Positions 45,101-55,130 of a stretch of DNA of 64,000 nt are shown in pieces (the first letter of the stretch is position 1; each line of letters starts with the position of its first letter). Below the pieces are notes generated by a model, which saw only the letters and a list, made by a program, of their open reading frames with translations, was not told where the DNA came from and did no database searches. Made by a program: the position numbers and the translations under genes. This DNA comes from Sambucus nigra (lineage: Eukaryota; Streptophyta; Magnoliopsida; Dipsacales; Adoxaceae): positions 576,076,606 through 576,140,605 of the forward strand of contig OX422217.1 in NCBI GenBank assembly GCA_949130495.1. The letters are read 5' to 3'.

Positions 45101-46860
45101 GTGTCAAGCTCAATCGACTTATTCAATCCCTTTGTAATATCTGATTTTCCAATCTTTTGTTGGCTTCAAAGTAGCGGCTGAGAAATTCTGGTTTGGTGGC
45201 AGACTGACCGAATCTCATATTCAAATTTATTTTATTTTGCCCTTCAATTATTGGGTAGCAAAATACTTAAATTATATTGTCGGGGCTTATTTGAACATCG
45301 CCAATCATACTAAAACACTTCCTCTCTTTTTTGTACAGCTTAACAAGGGAAAGAATGTTTTTATCACTCTTTTTATGATGTCCCTCTACAACATCGCCTT
45401 TGTAGTAGGCATTGAACAACAGCCAAAAAGTGTCTTCTTAAGAAGCTTAATATGCTTCTCATTTATTTTGCCTAAAAAATCAGACAAATCATTACAAACT
45501 CAGGACATTCTATATTGGTCAAATTTATTAACTTCCCTTGTTGATTTCTTTTCCCTCCTCTTATTATCTGCTTTTGCTTACTTCGTGGGACCACTCTTAT
45601 CAGCAATTTCTTTTTCGCGATTCTTTCCCCTTTACGCCCTTGTCTTCAAAGTCATTTGTAGAAAGAAAATGAGTAAAGATTAAAGTAAACGTATAAGATT
45701 AAATTAAACACATAAAAAATAAAGTACACACGTAAAATAATAAAGTGCATGGACATTGCAATATAATACAAGCTTCAAAACATAACGTACAAGCAGTTTG
45801 CAATAAAATGCACGCATCAAAATATAAAGTACATGGATTTTGTATTGAATAACAAATATATTAGAGTAGAGTAGATGATTGTTTAACAAAAGTACATGCA
45901 ATATTCTCTTAACACTTCACACAAATCTCAATAAAATGCAAGAAATACATAATACAAAATTTCAAAAAATAAATTCCATATCGTCCGTTACACGGTAATA
46001 CCTAACACCTATTGTTTGACAAGTTATAAACCAAGATTCTTTGTTCGTAACATATTCACAAGATAAGTGATACAATAGATCCATGCTAAACGCGCCACCC
46101 TTTTCAAAACCTCTTAAGAAATACTGCTTAATTAGTTTTCCTAAATCCTTCGCTTTCGATTCAGTTACTTGAAACTTTTGTACATCAAAAGTCCATTTAA
46201 TGTCTTCAAAGTAGTAGTAAAAACCAAGTAACTTTTTTTTCTCTATCATTGATGCAAAATAGAAAATGAATTATATCATCATAAGTACTATTGTCTGTCA
46301 ATGTGAAAGGTTTTGTATTGTTAAGATCTTCAAAGGTGTACCCAGTAGTTGTATAGTTGAACATTCTTGATGGTATGATTTCTAAAAAATAACACAACCC
46401 AAATACTTCTTACAAAAACTAGAATATCATTCAAATTTCGCTGACACGGATCACAATAACACAAGATCTAATAAATATGGAGAGGACATATATATTACAT
46501 AAAGTACAAGCATAATAACATATAGTACATGCACATTGGATTGAGCCAAATAAATCTCAATGTGTGTGTGTTCTTTATGTAATTGGGTGTATTTTATGAA
46601 AGTACAGGCATAATACAAAAAGTATACGCATAATGGATTGAACCAAATCAATTTCAATGTTCGTGTACTTTAAGTAGTATGCGTGTATTTTATGAAAGTA
46701 CATGCATAATACATAAAGTACACGTATATTGAAATTGATTTGGTTAAACTTCAATGTGAGTGTACTTTATGAATTTGCGTGTACTGTTAGAAAGTACACG
46801 CAAATTAATAAAGTACACGAACATTATAATTGATTTAGTTCAATCCAATATTGCCACAAT
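42190..46860. repeat. Dispersed GTGTACTTTAT motif array in both orientations
   Basis: Dozens of copies of GCGTGTACTTTAT or its reverse complement ATAAAGTACACGC (or one- to two-base variants). In the densest parts (44360-44850, 46480-46850) the copies alternate in orientation as head-to-head and tail-to-tail pairs. Some pairs are separated by a spacer like ATTGAAAATGATTTGGTTCA, itself an imperfect palindrome. Copies are absent from the blocks that look like exons of the minus-strand gene below. Open frames rich in H-V-L-Y and R-V-L-Y come from the motif itself. Confidence 0.85.
42674..46397 (-). pseudogene. Decayed intron-bearing gene with coiled coil, possibly transposon-derived
   Basis: Five motif-free blocks read on the minus strand: 45962-46397 (two frames, ending Y-R-V-T-D-D-M-E-F-I-F); about 45360-45660 (L-S-D-F-L-G-K-I-N-E-K-H-I, basic helices); about 44880-45130 (D-F-V-M-L-V-A-L-H-F-M-T-M-L-L and Y-E-W-A-S-A-I-H-E-F-L, one stop); 43466-44290, a long coiled coil (K-K-L-E-E-D-N-A-Q-L-K) ending N-E-Q with donor GTAATT; and 42674-42949 after an acceptor TCTATAG, ending S-T-T-V-P stop. 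The third block resembles the helical domain of plant mobile-element proteins seen with ULP1-type or aminotransferase-like mobile domains, but this is a weak match by eye. No catalytic domain is visible. Confidence 0.4.
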
Positions 46861-46869
46861 AATATACGA

Positions 46870-47100
46870 ACTATTAAATGTCGCTGGCCTGGACCACTAT
46901 TAATACGACGCATGAAAATACACAGAGCTTGTATATGCTCCCCAGTCCTTAATAAATTCCACTGGCGCGAAGCACAATTAATATAGGAGTTACCCAGAGC
47001 ATGTATATATTCCTCAATAAATGTTGCTGGCGCGTACCATAATTTATATAGGACCTATACAAATTCAAAGAGAATGTACATATTCCAATCATTTATATAT
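46870..47100. repeat. Short tandem repeat, about 65-80 bp unit, three copies
   Basis: The phrases GTCGCTGGCCTGGACCAC, CCACTGGCGCGAAGCACAAT and TTGCTGGCGCGTACCATAAT, each after AATAAAT or similar and followed by TAATATAGGA-like sequence, recur at about 46877, 46958 and 47020. Units are diverged. Confidence 0.6.
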
Positions 47101-48058
47101 TCCCCGTCCTCAATAAATAATGTACCATGAGGAAATGTACAGTGACGAAATATATAAGTGTTCAGTCCTCAACATACAAAAAGTGTGTTTTGCATTTAAA
47201 ATCAGGGCAATAAATGTATAAGCTAGATTGATATTGTATTTTTCGATATCATCAGCAAACACAAAGTGTTTCTTCAGTCCACGTATAATGTCTACAAATT
47301 TATACATGTGAGAACACAAAATACATAATAAAATAAGGAAAACGTCATATAAAACCTAATGACACGAAAATTGTACATGGAATACAAGACATAACACTCA
47401 AAATATAAGGACAAGCAAGTGATATAAAAAAAAACAAAGCTAAGAACGCAACATGTACAAAGTGTATGGTATGATCTTAAGATAAAAACTTAAAACACAA
47501 TATTACATTTAATTCACAATAAATTACATCAAATACATATATCTGAGCATGTATATATACATATTAGGGTTATTTTGAAGAATTTTATTGATAATGTGAA
47601 TCGTTTGTTAGAACTTCCACGATTAGGGTTTTGATCACTTGAATTCCTGTGACGTGTGTTTGTTTGGGAATTCAAGGGTACTTATATGTTGTTGCTGGAC
47701 CCAAATTTGATTAAGAATGAGAATCGGTTTGGGGTTTTGATCGAAGAAACAATACAGTTATGGTTTTAATCGAAGAGACAATACAGTCGTTTTAATGCTT
47801 GAATTTCTGTGAACTGTGTTTGTTTTTCAATTCGGGAATATTTATATATTGGACCTAATTGTTTAAATTTATTGGTCATGTATTTAGAGTCCAAAATTAT
47901 TAATTCAAGGACTCGACAATAAAAACTGCATAAAAATATGAGGCAGGCTTAGGCACACAGTCTTATGACCAGTAGATCCCCGATATGAAAAAATATAATT
48001 TTTTTATGACACACATGCACATACGCACACATATATATAGTAACTTAATAATTTTGTG
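47101..48058. other. AT-rich stretch with one imperfect duplication
   Basis: No gene recognised. Segment 47638-47712 (ACTTGAATTCCTGTGACGTG and following) is repeated imperfectly at 47800-47870 (GCTTGAATTTCTGTGAACTG and following). It could be the promoter side of the decayed minus-strand gene, but nothing proves it. Confidence 0.4.
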
Positions 48059-48074
48059 TTAATTGATTCAAATA

Positions 48075-48665
48075 ACTTGTGGGCGAACCAATAACTTGTG
48101 GGCGGATGGTCTGGCTCGACTTGGTAGACAACAGGTACACGACTACACTGAATACGAGGAGACACCGGAGACCCTATTCTGCCTGCTTGAGCAAGAGGAT
48201 CCGAAGAACACAAGGATAGCGATTCAGGCATGCATTGACCCTACCTACCGCATTGCCACCTTTGGTAGCTATGCCTTGGACGACAAGGGACAGTGGAAAG
48301 GTGGGTGCTACGGAAAACTCAGAGGCACCCCATCCCTTCTTCGTGCACTTATGGAGGGTCTCTTCCACAGCCTGAATATGGCCAGAATGCGGGGATGGAA
48401 GGATGTTATGGTGGAGACTGACTCCCATGAGCTCATTGAGATGTTCAAGGGGGTCCAATACATCGAGTCTGATTTTGAGAACACTAGGATCGACTGCTAT
48501 GAGCAAATGCGATTTGTGGGAGCGGACTTCATCTTTTCGCACCCAGGGAGGATCCGTGGAGCTGATTGGTTGGCTCGTGAAGCTAAGCTCCAAGAAGAGG
48601 CTATAGTGGAAATTGATGAGGTCCCGATGGCCATGCGCTGGATTCTGGAGAATCCTATGATGTAG
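48075..48665 (+). CDS. RNase H-like C-terminal domain of a LINE ORF2 (partial)
   Basis: Open without stops for about 195 codons from the truncation point to the TAG at 48663-48665, with no native ATG at its start. W-A-D-G-L-A-R-L-G comes first. Then follows an RVT_3/RNase H-type fold: A-L-D-D-K-G-Q-W-K-G-G, L-R-A-L-M-E-G-L (Glu), V-E-T-D-S-H-E-L-I (Asp) and R-G-A-D-W-L-A-R-E-A (last Asp). Plant L1-type LINEs carry such a domain after the RT. The intact frame suggests a fairly recent insertion. It is a fragment, so no function is expected. Confidence 0.75.
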   Translation, partial: TCGRTNNLWADGLARLGRQQVHDYTEYEETPETLFCLLEQEDPKNTRIAIQACIDPTYRIATFGSYALDDKGQWKGGCYGKLRGTPSLLRALMEGLFHSLNMARMRGWKDVMVETDSHELIEMFKGVQYIESDFENTRIDCYEQMRFVGADFIFSHPGRIRGADWLAREAKLQEEAIVEIDEVPMAMRWILENPMM

Positions 48666-48799
48666 TGTGGGGTTGCCTGACTGTTTGTTGATCCCATGTT
48701 ATTTGTCTATGGTTTTTCTTTGCCTCGATGGCTTATGGTTCTGTATGATGTAAAACAACTTTAACCGTTTATCTTTCATTGTTAACCAAAAAAAAAAAA
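48075..48799 (+). mobile_element. 5'-truncated LINE insertion with poly(A) and 14-bp target duplication
   Basis: The 14-bp AATTGATTCAAATA occurs at 48061-48074 and again at 48800-48813, directly after a run of about 13 A. Between them is about 725 bp ending in an oligo(A) tail. This is the signature of target-primed reverse transcription by an L1-type element. The insert holds one continuous open frame with an RNase H-like domain. Truncation at the 5' side is usual for LINEs. Confidence 0.85.
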
Positions 48800-48813
48800 A
48801 ATTGATTCAAATA

Positions 48814-49048
48814 TATATGTTTTTTTGCTCAAATAAATGAACCTTGAGTTTCAGGCTTTTACGGACATACGGGATCAAACAAACATATTTAGGTCTGGTG
48901 CGAACTTGAGCAGGTGGTGTGGACAAGTACCATACCTTTATCATATACCTCGCGTTTGGCTAGATCCCATTGAGTGCCCGCCCATGTCCACCCATTTTAT
49001 TAATACCAATCTATAATATACTTTATAAGAAGTTTAATAGCAATTAAT
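48814..49048. other. Short spacer with no recognised feature
   Basis: AT-rich sequence between the LINE target duplication and the MITE target duplication. No gene or repeat seen. Confidence 0.5.
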
Positions 49049-49058
49049 ACCCACATCT

Positions 49059-49480
49059 AGTAGTGGCAAAATGTGGCCCAAATAATAAAACAACTCATAT
49101 TAGCCCAAGCATTTAAATATGGGGTCCATGTTTAAAAGCTATGAGTTAAATATGGGGCCCATATTTCAAAGCTATGAGTTAAATATGGGGCCCATATTTC
49201 AAAGCAAAAAATCAAATATGGAGCTCAATTTTAAAAGATACAAATCAAATATAATACTCATTTTGAAAAGTTATGAGTAAAATATGAGTTTTTTTTATAT
49301 ATACCTCGAATTCTAATACTTAATTTAGTAGAAAAATAATGGGTTGGCCCAACCCATATTTGGTCCGCCCATATTTGGCCCGGTCCACATTTAACCCAAC
49401 CCACATTTGCCCAACTCACATTTAGCCCAACCCATATTTGACCCGCCCAAATTAGGCCAACCCATAATTTTGCCAATGCT
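49059..49480. mobile_element. hAT-like MITE, 422 bp, with target duplication
   Basis: Ten identical bases, ACCCACATCT, flank the element at 49049-49058 and 49481-49490. An 8-bp hAT duplication could be part of that match. The ends are inverted: AGTAGTGGCAAAAT on the left and, on the reverse strand, AGCATTGGCAAAAT on the right. Inside are three units of AAATATGGGGCCCATATTT type (49115-49215) and GGCCCAACCCATATTTGG-type subterminal repeats (49330-49480). No coding capacity. A MULE-type 9-10-bp duplication is the alternative. Confidence 0.75.
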
Positions 49481-49490
49481 ACCCACATCT

Positions 49491-51626
49491 CATCTTTTCA
49501 ACACTTTCTATCTTTCCATATCCTATAAGCCAGCCCTTTATCTCCTCTCTCCATTATTGCTCATAAACGATTGGGAGAATGTGAGGGAGTTATCATTCTC
49601 ACGCCTGATCGCACCAAACCCATGGCTCCCCATTATAACCGTGCTCAACCCCAATATCTCCACCTCCAAACAAAGCCTCTCCTTCTATGTTCAGATCTGA
49701 GTAAAGCACCTTCAAAGTCTCCTGTAAAAAAATGACACCAACTATGAGCACGTGTGTAGGTGTAGCCAAGAAAGAAGAGCGAAAAAGATGGGGAAACCAT
49801 TGGGAATATTAGGGGAATTTTTCAGTAGGAGATACCTTGAGAGTAGACAACTTCTGTCTTCACAACCCCATGTACTCACTGGAATGCAAGCTGTACTCCA
49901 AAAAAGCAACCCGCTCCGAACTCAGCCAACTTCAGACCTAGCTGATCCGGACTGTCCAGATCTATACTCGATAAAGGTCCGTGAATAATAATGACAGGGT
50001 TATCCGTCATTTATAACAGGACTATCCATCCGTCTGATGAACAATGGAATGGATACATAAATAATAATGACAAGTTACTTCCTAATGTATTCTAATCTCA
50101 TTTTTTTAGGTGCTATGATACTGCTCTTCTTTTTTTTCATCTATAGCCTTTGTAAAACTAACTGAAAATAGATTGCCAAATTTTCAAAATGTTGACCAAC
50201 ATATCAATCACTTAGGGGTTTGCAAATAGGCTTCAAATATATATAGGAGTTTATGTTATTCATGTATGGGACTTCAATTTTCATGTTTGTTTTTCCCATT
50301 CTTTAAGAGATGTAAAAATTCATTTTCATTGTTTTGTGATTTATATAAAAAAAAATGGACATTCTTTTTACAAAAAAGATATTGACGATAATTGTATCAA
50401 ATAAAAAAACTCGACATCAATTTTATATAGAAAAATTGGACAAAACTTTTATTATAAACTTAAATTTTTTGAAACCTTTATTTTTTTGTAAAATACTAAG
50501 TTGCAATTTTGATAAATTACTAATTTTTGTATTTTATACTTTAATGCGTGACACGACACGAATAGCGTGATTTATAATTTTCACACAACGTTAAATACAA
50601 TATGATAATAAAAGTTCTGACCATTCTTTTAAAAAAAAATGTTGTCCATTATTTTTATTTGATATAATTATCATTGACATTTTTTTGATAAAACGAATGC
50701 TCATTTTTTTTAAAATGAATAATATCACAGTTTTTTGATTAACTTACATTTCTAGAAAAAAAATACTAATAAGTTTTTTCTAGAATATTAGAATTTTTTA
50801 AATTCAAAATATAATGTTTTCTGGACATTATGTATTTTGAAATAAATAATAGGTTTTGGACAAAATATTATATTTAAAATATATGTATAGAAGGACACTT
50901 TAGTCATTTTGGTGTTTAAATGTTGAAAGTGGAGTGGAAATCGTGGTTCTCTACATTTTCAAATATATTATTTTTGTACTTTAATACCAAAATCCCCATC
51001 TGGCTTTTTACTCATTTATCAATTGGGTGTTTATCATTTTGCTCTCTCACACATACACACTCATAAAGTTGGTAGTACCTGCAAATGCTAATACATTATT
51101 CGAATTTTTTCCCTTTCAAAACCCCATCTCGGTTTTGCTCATTACACCATTTTATGACTTGGGACTCAATCATTTCACATAAATTCATCACAAATGCCTC
51201 ATCTAATCTTCTCCCATTTTCTTGATTTTTTTCCTTTTTACCCACTTATTTGACTAAAAATACGAAAATTGGTGTTATGTTTAGTTCCCTTACATGATAC
51301 TTTTAAATGTATTTCTTTAAACATACTTATACAATTTTATAATTTTTGGTGGTGTTGGATGCTACTTTTCTTTTTTAGGTAAATCATTTGAATTTTTTTA
51401 GAAAAATAATTTGGGTTTATATTTAGTAGCCTTACATGGTAATTTTAAGTGCAATAGGTTAAACACAGTGATACTGTTTTTAATTTTTTGGGGGGTGTTG
51501 GATGTCACCTTTATACTTTTTTCAATTCTTTGAACTTTTTTAGAAAAAAAACTATGCTTGAAAACCCAACGTTAAAAAAGATCTCCAAAATCGATTGACA
51601 ATAACAAAATATTTAGTCCTCATTGA
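49491..51626. other. AT-rich intergenic stretch without a recognised gene
   Basis: Short open frames at 49407-49700 and 49752-49988 show no family motif. The latter begins M-G-K-P-L-G-I-L-G-E-F-F and could be a host-gene scrap, unproven. A foldback lies at 50347-50712. Confidence 0.5.
50347..50712. repeat. Imperfect foldback, arms about 75-80 bp
   Basis: The arm at 50347-50425 (AAAAATGGACATTCTTTTTA, then GATAATTGTATCAAATAAAA) matches the reverse complement of 50637-50712 at most positions, with a central loop of about 210 bp. It could be a foldback-type MITE. Arms are AT-rich, so part of the match may be composition. Confidence 0.5.
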
Positions 51627-52340
51627 AATGATTTGCGGTGTATCAAATCCATGATGGGGGCATGAAGTACTTAATTCATTGAAATGCTCGTAGCATCGAT
51701 GAAACGGTTCATTTTCCAATTGTCAGAAAGCTTGAATTTGAGCCTTGATGAAGATCGTTGGATGTGTGGGAAAGAATTTCTTGAGAAATTAGATTGCAAG
51801 TCATTCCAGGATGCAATCGAGCTTAGACGTAATGACCATAGCCAGGTCTTAGCCTTATCTTTTAGCGAGAATGGGAAGAGTTTTAGGCGGATCACCTCTT
51901 GTGTGCAAGTTTGATCATTGAGAGTTTCAAACACATCCTCAAATTCCTTGATGTGGAGATATGGCTTTTCAGAATCCATCCCATGGTAGTGGGGGAGCAT
52001 CTGGATCATCTCATTTTTAAACCGAAATTGCCCTACATTATACGGGAGTATAATGCATCCCGGAGTGATAGTGCGCTCAGGATATAAAATTTCTCTCAAA
52101 GGGTGGTACGGGGCCTCTTCCTCACCGGTGGCTGCACTACCGTGTTGCGACGTGTCTCTCTCTCTTAACGACCCGGTATCCTCACTTGGTATACTCGGGG
52201 CGTGCTCTGAAGTGTGTCCTAAGAGGGGAAAACAGTCATTGGGAAACGGGAACATCGGCTCTTTTTCACGCATTGAATCTCTTTTATTATTTTTTGGTAT
52301 CTTAGCTCTCCACGCGGTAACCAATTTCGCAATTTTGGAC
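51627..52340 (-). pseudogene. Extra Athila gag fragment (F)
   Basis: An open frame of about 217 codons covering the gag core: R-E-I-L-Y-P-E-R-T, H-Y-H-G-M-D-S-E-K-P-Y-L-H-I and L-K-L-F-P-F-S-L-K-D-K-A-K-T-W-L (Retrotrans_gag-type). Its DNA is about 90 percent the same as 60030-60625 of element E by eye. Homology starts at 51627 and ends at about 52222, after which the N-terminal codons differ from E. No protease or pol follows on the minus strand. It is a 3'-truncated relative of E rather than part of it. Confidence 0.8.
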
Positions 52341-52379
52341 TCGGTTAGGACTTTTTCGGGCTAAGGGTGTATTGGGTAA

Positions 52380-53200
52380 AATGAGAATGGTACGGGAAAT
52401 CTGGAATTGGAAAGTTTTCTTATGATGTCCATTTGTGATTTTTTCGGGCTACTGCTCATTTTCTCTATTTTTGTTTCTATTTTTCACTTCTTTTCTTTTC
52501 TTGCTATTTTTTTTGTTCAGAATATCTATTTTTTTTCTTGCCCCTTTTTATGCACTTTCCGGACTTAAATTTTGACTTTATCCATTTTTCACAATTTCGA
52601 GCTATTTGGATTTTTCGGATTGTCAAACGAAAGGAAAAATTTATTCGACTCAATTTGGGTTACAAAAGGGATAATTTTCCGCTACTTTTTCTGGCCAATA
52701 TTTTTGGGTGACAAACGAGGGCCTACTTCATTGTCCAAAATACTAATTGCGTTACCATATGCGTTTCAAGATGAATTAAGTTTAGATATCTATTTGGCAC
52801 GTTTTTCAAGGTAATATCACACAATTTTCTATAACCGATCAAAATGAAAGGATTGAGATCCTCGACAACTTTTTAGATGCTGAAAAGAACTTTGAGTTAA
52901 TAATTAACTCGGATTGATTTATAAATTTCACAAAGATGGCAGACTCGAATCTCACCGGGGTTGTTAATCTCCACATTTATTCGTTAAGTCGCCTATGTTC
53001 GCTCAATTTCCATCTTTGGTTAATTTCGACTTTGTGTATTATGAATTTTATAACTTGAGACTTTAAACCAACTTTTAATGATATTTTTGAAAATTTTGAA
53101 TTCCAATTTTATTTATTTTGAACAAAAATATTTTTGGATTTTTCAAGATTTCATGATTTTTTTGAAATTTCTGGGCATTTTTGAAAATTTGTGAAGTTTT
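52380..53200. other. Unassigned sequence between gag fragment F and element E
   Basis: Pyrimidine- and T-rich, no open frame with a family motif and no tRNA primer site. It should contain the 3' LTR of E and the 5' part of F, but I could not match it to the E LTR at 60949-62518. Confidence 0.4.
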
Positions 53201-53534
53201 AGAAATATGCACTTGTGACCCCCCTAACTTAGACTTTTGCATTGTCCTCAAGCAAAAAGGAAGAAAATCTAACTCAAAGCGAATTAAAAGTGCGGAAAAA
53301 TAAAACAAACAAATGAAGAAAATGCGGACTTTTATATAAAAGGACTGTGATACAATAGCAGGAAAAAGCAGACAACCATGTGGACAAGTCAAACAACTAA
53401 CAACTGACACCTAAACCAACAAAGCTTCACTGGGGCGGTGGTTTAGAAGAGCTGGACATGTCGGTGCCATGAGGGTCATGAAAGTAGGATGGCAATGGCT
53501 CATTTGGATCCCCCTCGCATGTGTACAAGTCCGC

Positions 53535-54560
53535 TTAGAAGCGAAACATCATACTTGTATCGCGTCGGTAGTCGGTCAAAAAGTTACTGAATCTCATTTC
53601 GAGGGCTGACATTCTATTCGTGAGCTCGCCACCCGCCCATTCGAAATCTGGGTCGTCTTCTTCTTCGGTCGAATCTTCATCTACCCCCACTTCTCCCATC
53701 TCCACATCAACACCTGCTTCTTCTTCTTCTTCTTCCTCTTCCTCTTCCTCACTTGAGGCAGCATCGGCCTCATCATCACTTCCATGTCTCGCTCGAAGGA
53801 TGGCTAGCTGCTTGGCACTCTGAGTGCGGGTTCCTTGTCCAAAGTGACCGGGGAGGTGAGTACGATCTAGCGGGGCCTCAATGCCAGCGTCTTTGAGAAT
53901 GGAGGTAATCAGGCGTGCATACCTATGTGGTGATGCACCTTTATCATCCATGGCTACAACGATAATTTCATCGTATAGGGTGCGAGCCAGGTTAATTGGA
54001 GTGTTATGATCGAAGAGGTGGTATGTCAATGTGGCTTGACAGGGATGCATTACGGAATCGTTGGAGATTTGCAGAATGTTAGCACACACAATTTGGAATG
54101 TGAGGCGTGCTTTCTCATTAAGTTGGCCAACAGCGACAGTCTCCCCCCTCCATGTAATGACGGGAGCAATTCGCTCCATAATCAGTTCTTGACTACCGGG
54201 GTGACATTCCTTGGGTATGTGTAGTCTTGAACATCGAGAACGTCATATTCGCCCAACTTGGCAGTGAGAAGGGACAAAGAAAAGGGAATGACGATACCAT
54301 CAACATAGGCTTGTGACTCGAATTGGCCCGTTCGAACAAGGGAGCCATAAAAAGAGCGTACCTTGGCGGCCCAAACTGCTTCGTATGGTTCATTAAGGAA
54401 ACGACACCAACCCCTAGGCATGAAGAGGGAGGTGACGAAATTGGGCAGCCCTATCCATTGGATTGTGCGCTCCATGTGGAGTTTGCAATCCGGACCAAAG
54501 AAACGGTTGCACCAACGCTGTTCTTGGCGGGCGCGAAACTCACCATGGCCGGAGGGTAAG
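53535..54560 (-). pseudogene. Env-like/extra ORF of Athila element E
   Basis: Two frames: about 54182-54560 (R-W-C-N-R-F-F, G-L-P-N-F-V, P-R-G-W-C-R-F-L-N-E-P-Y-E-A-V) and 53535-54179 (I-N-L-A-R-T-L-Y-D-E-I-I-V, S-P-H-R-Y-A-R-L-I-T). A stop at 54182 separates them. The C-terminal third has a run of 11 Glu followed by further acidic residues, encoded by a TTC/CTT-type microsatellite at 53719-53755, and then a helical end M-S-A-L-E-M-R-F. The N terminus is obscured by a 22-base G run at 54583-54604. No signal peptide seen. In Athila elements this ORF is called env-like by position only. Confidence 0.7.
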
Positions 54561-54703
54561 ATTTTAATTGAGTCGTATTTGACGGGGGGGGGGGGGGGGG
54601 GGGGGCTCTTTGGGACATTAGGACAAGGGGAGGGTGCTGGAAAAATAGGTAAAGAGAAGTTCTGTAGTTGAAGGTGTGGAGAAAAGTGGAGGCTAAGGGT
54701 GGG

Positions 54704-54711
54704 TATTTATA
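54704..54711 (-). promoter_or_regulatory. Internal TATA box upstream of the env-like ORF of element E
   Basis: Minus-strand TATAAATA in CACCTATAAATACCCACC, about 150 bp before the first env-like codons. It matches 21052-21059 in element D. CCGG palindromes at 54893-55044 lie upstream of it. Confidence 0.55.
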
Positions 54712-55130
54712 GGTGAGGATTGGGGGGAAGGGTTTGGAAATGGAGAGAAAGAGTTGGGAGGGAAAAGGGGATAAATTTGGGAGGGAAATTGAGGAGGGGG
54801 AAGTGGTTGGACGAAATTGGGGGGGGGGGGGGGAAGGGAATGTATTGGGGAGAAGGGGGTGTACCTAGGGAAAGAGGAAAGACTGCAGAAATCGGACCGA
54901 TCCGGCTGTTCCAGGATCGGACCGGTCCGGTCCTTTTAATTTTTGAGTTCTTTAACCACCAGATCAATTCGGCTGTTAAAGAAACGAACCGATCCGGGTC
55001 GGACCTGTCCGCCTCGAAAATAAAAGAACCGATTCGGTTCTTTCATTCCTCCCCTTAACTTAAATGCGATCACTCTCTCCGAAATTTTTCGACGCGCAAC
55101 AATACTTCCTATCAATTTTCGATTAAGAAT
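54712..55130. other. Spacer with G-runs and CCGG palindromes
   Basis: G-rich on the plus strand, with a run of about 14 G near 54821, then a cluster: CGGACCGATCCGG, CGGACCGGTCCG (54918-54929, perfect palindrome), AACCGATCCGGGTCGG and AACCGATTCGGTT. Open frames across it are low-complexity Gly/Arg or Pro/Phe strings and not genes. Confidence 0.7.

Noticed and set aside
45237..45683. Plus-strand 148-codon frame rich in hydrophobic residues, suggesting a membrane protein
   Set aside because: The complementary minus strand reads as basic, helical coding sequence continuous with the neighbouring exon-like blocks; hydrophobicity is the usual antisense effect of Lys/Glu codons.
49752..49988. Small frame beginning M-G-K-P-L-G-I-L-G-E-F-F as a host gene exon
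   Set aside because: No family motif, no convincing splice sites or neighbours; left unassigned.
53620..53823. Plus-strand Ser-rich frame
   Set aside because: Antisense of the acidic Glu tract of the Athila env-like ORF.
54363..54671. Plus-strand frames across the 22-base G run
   Set aside because: Poly-Gly product of a homopolymer and antisense to the env-like ORF.
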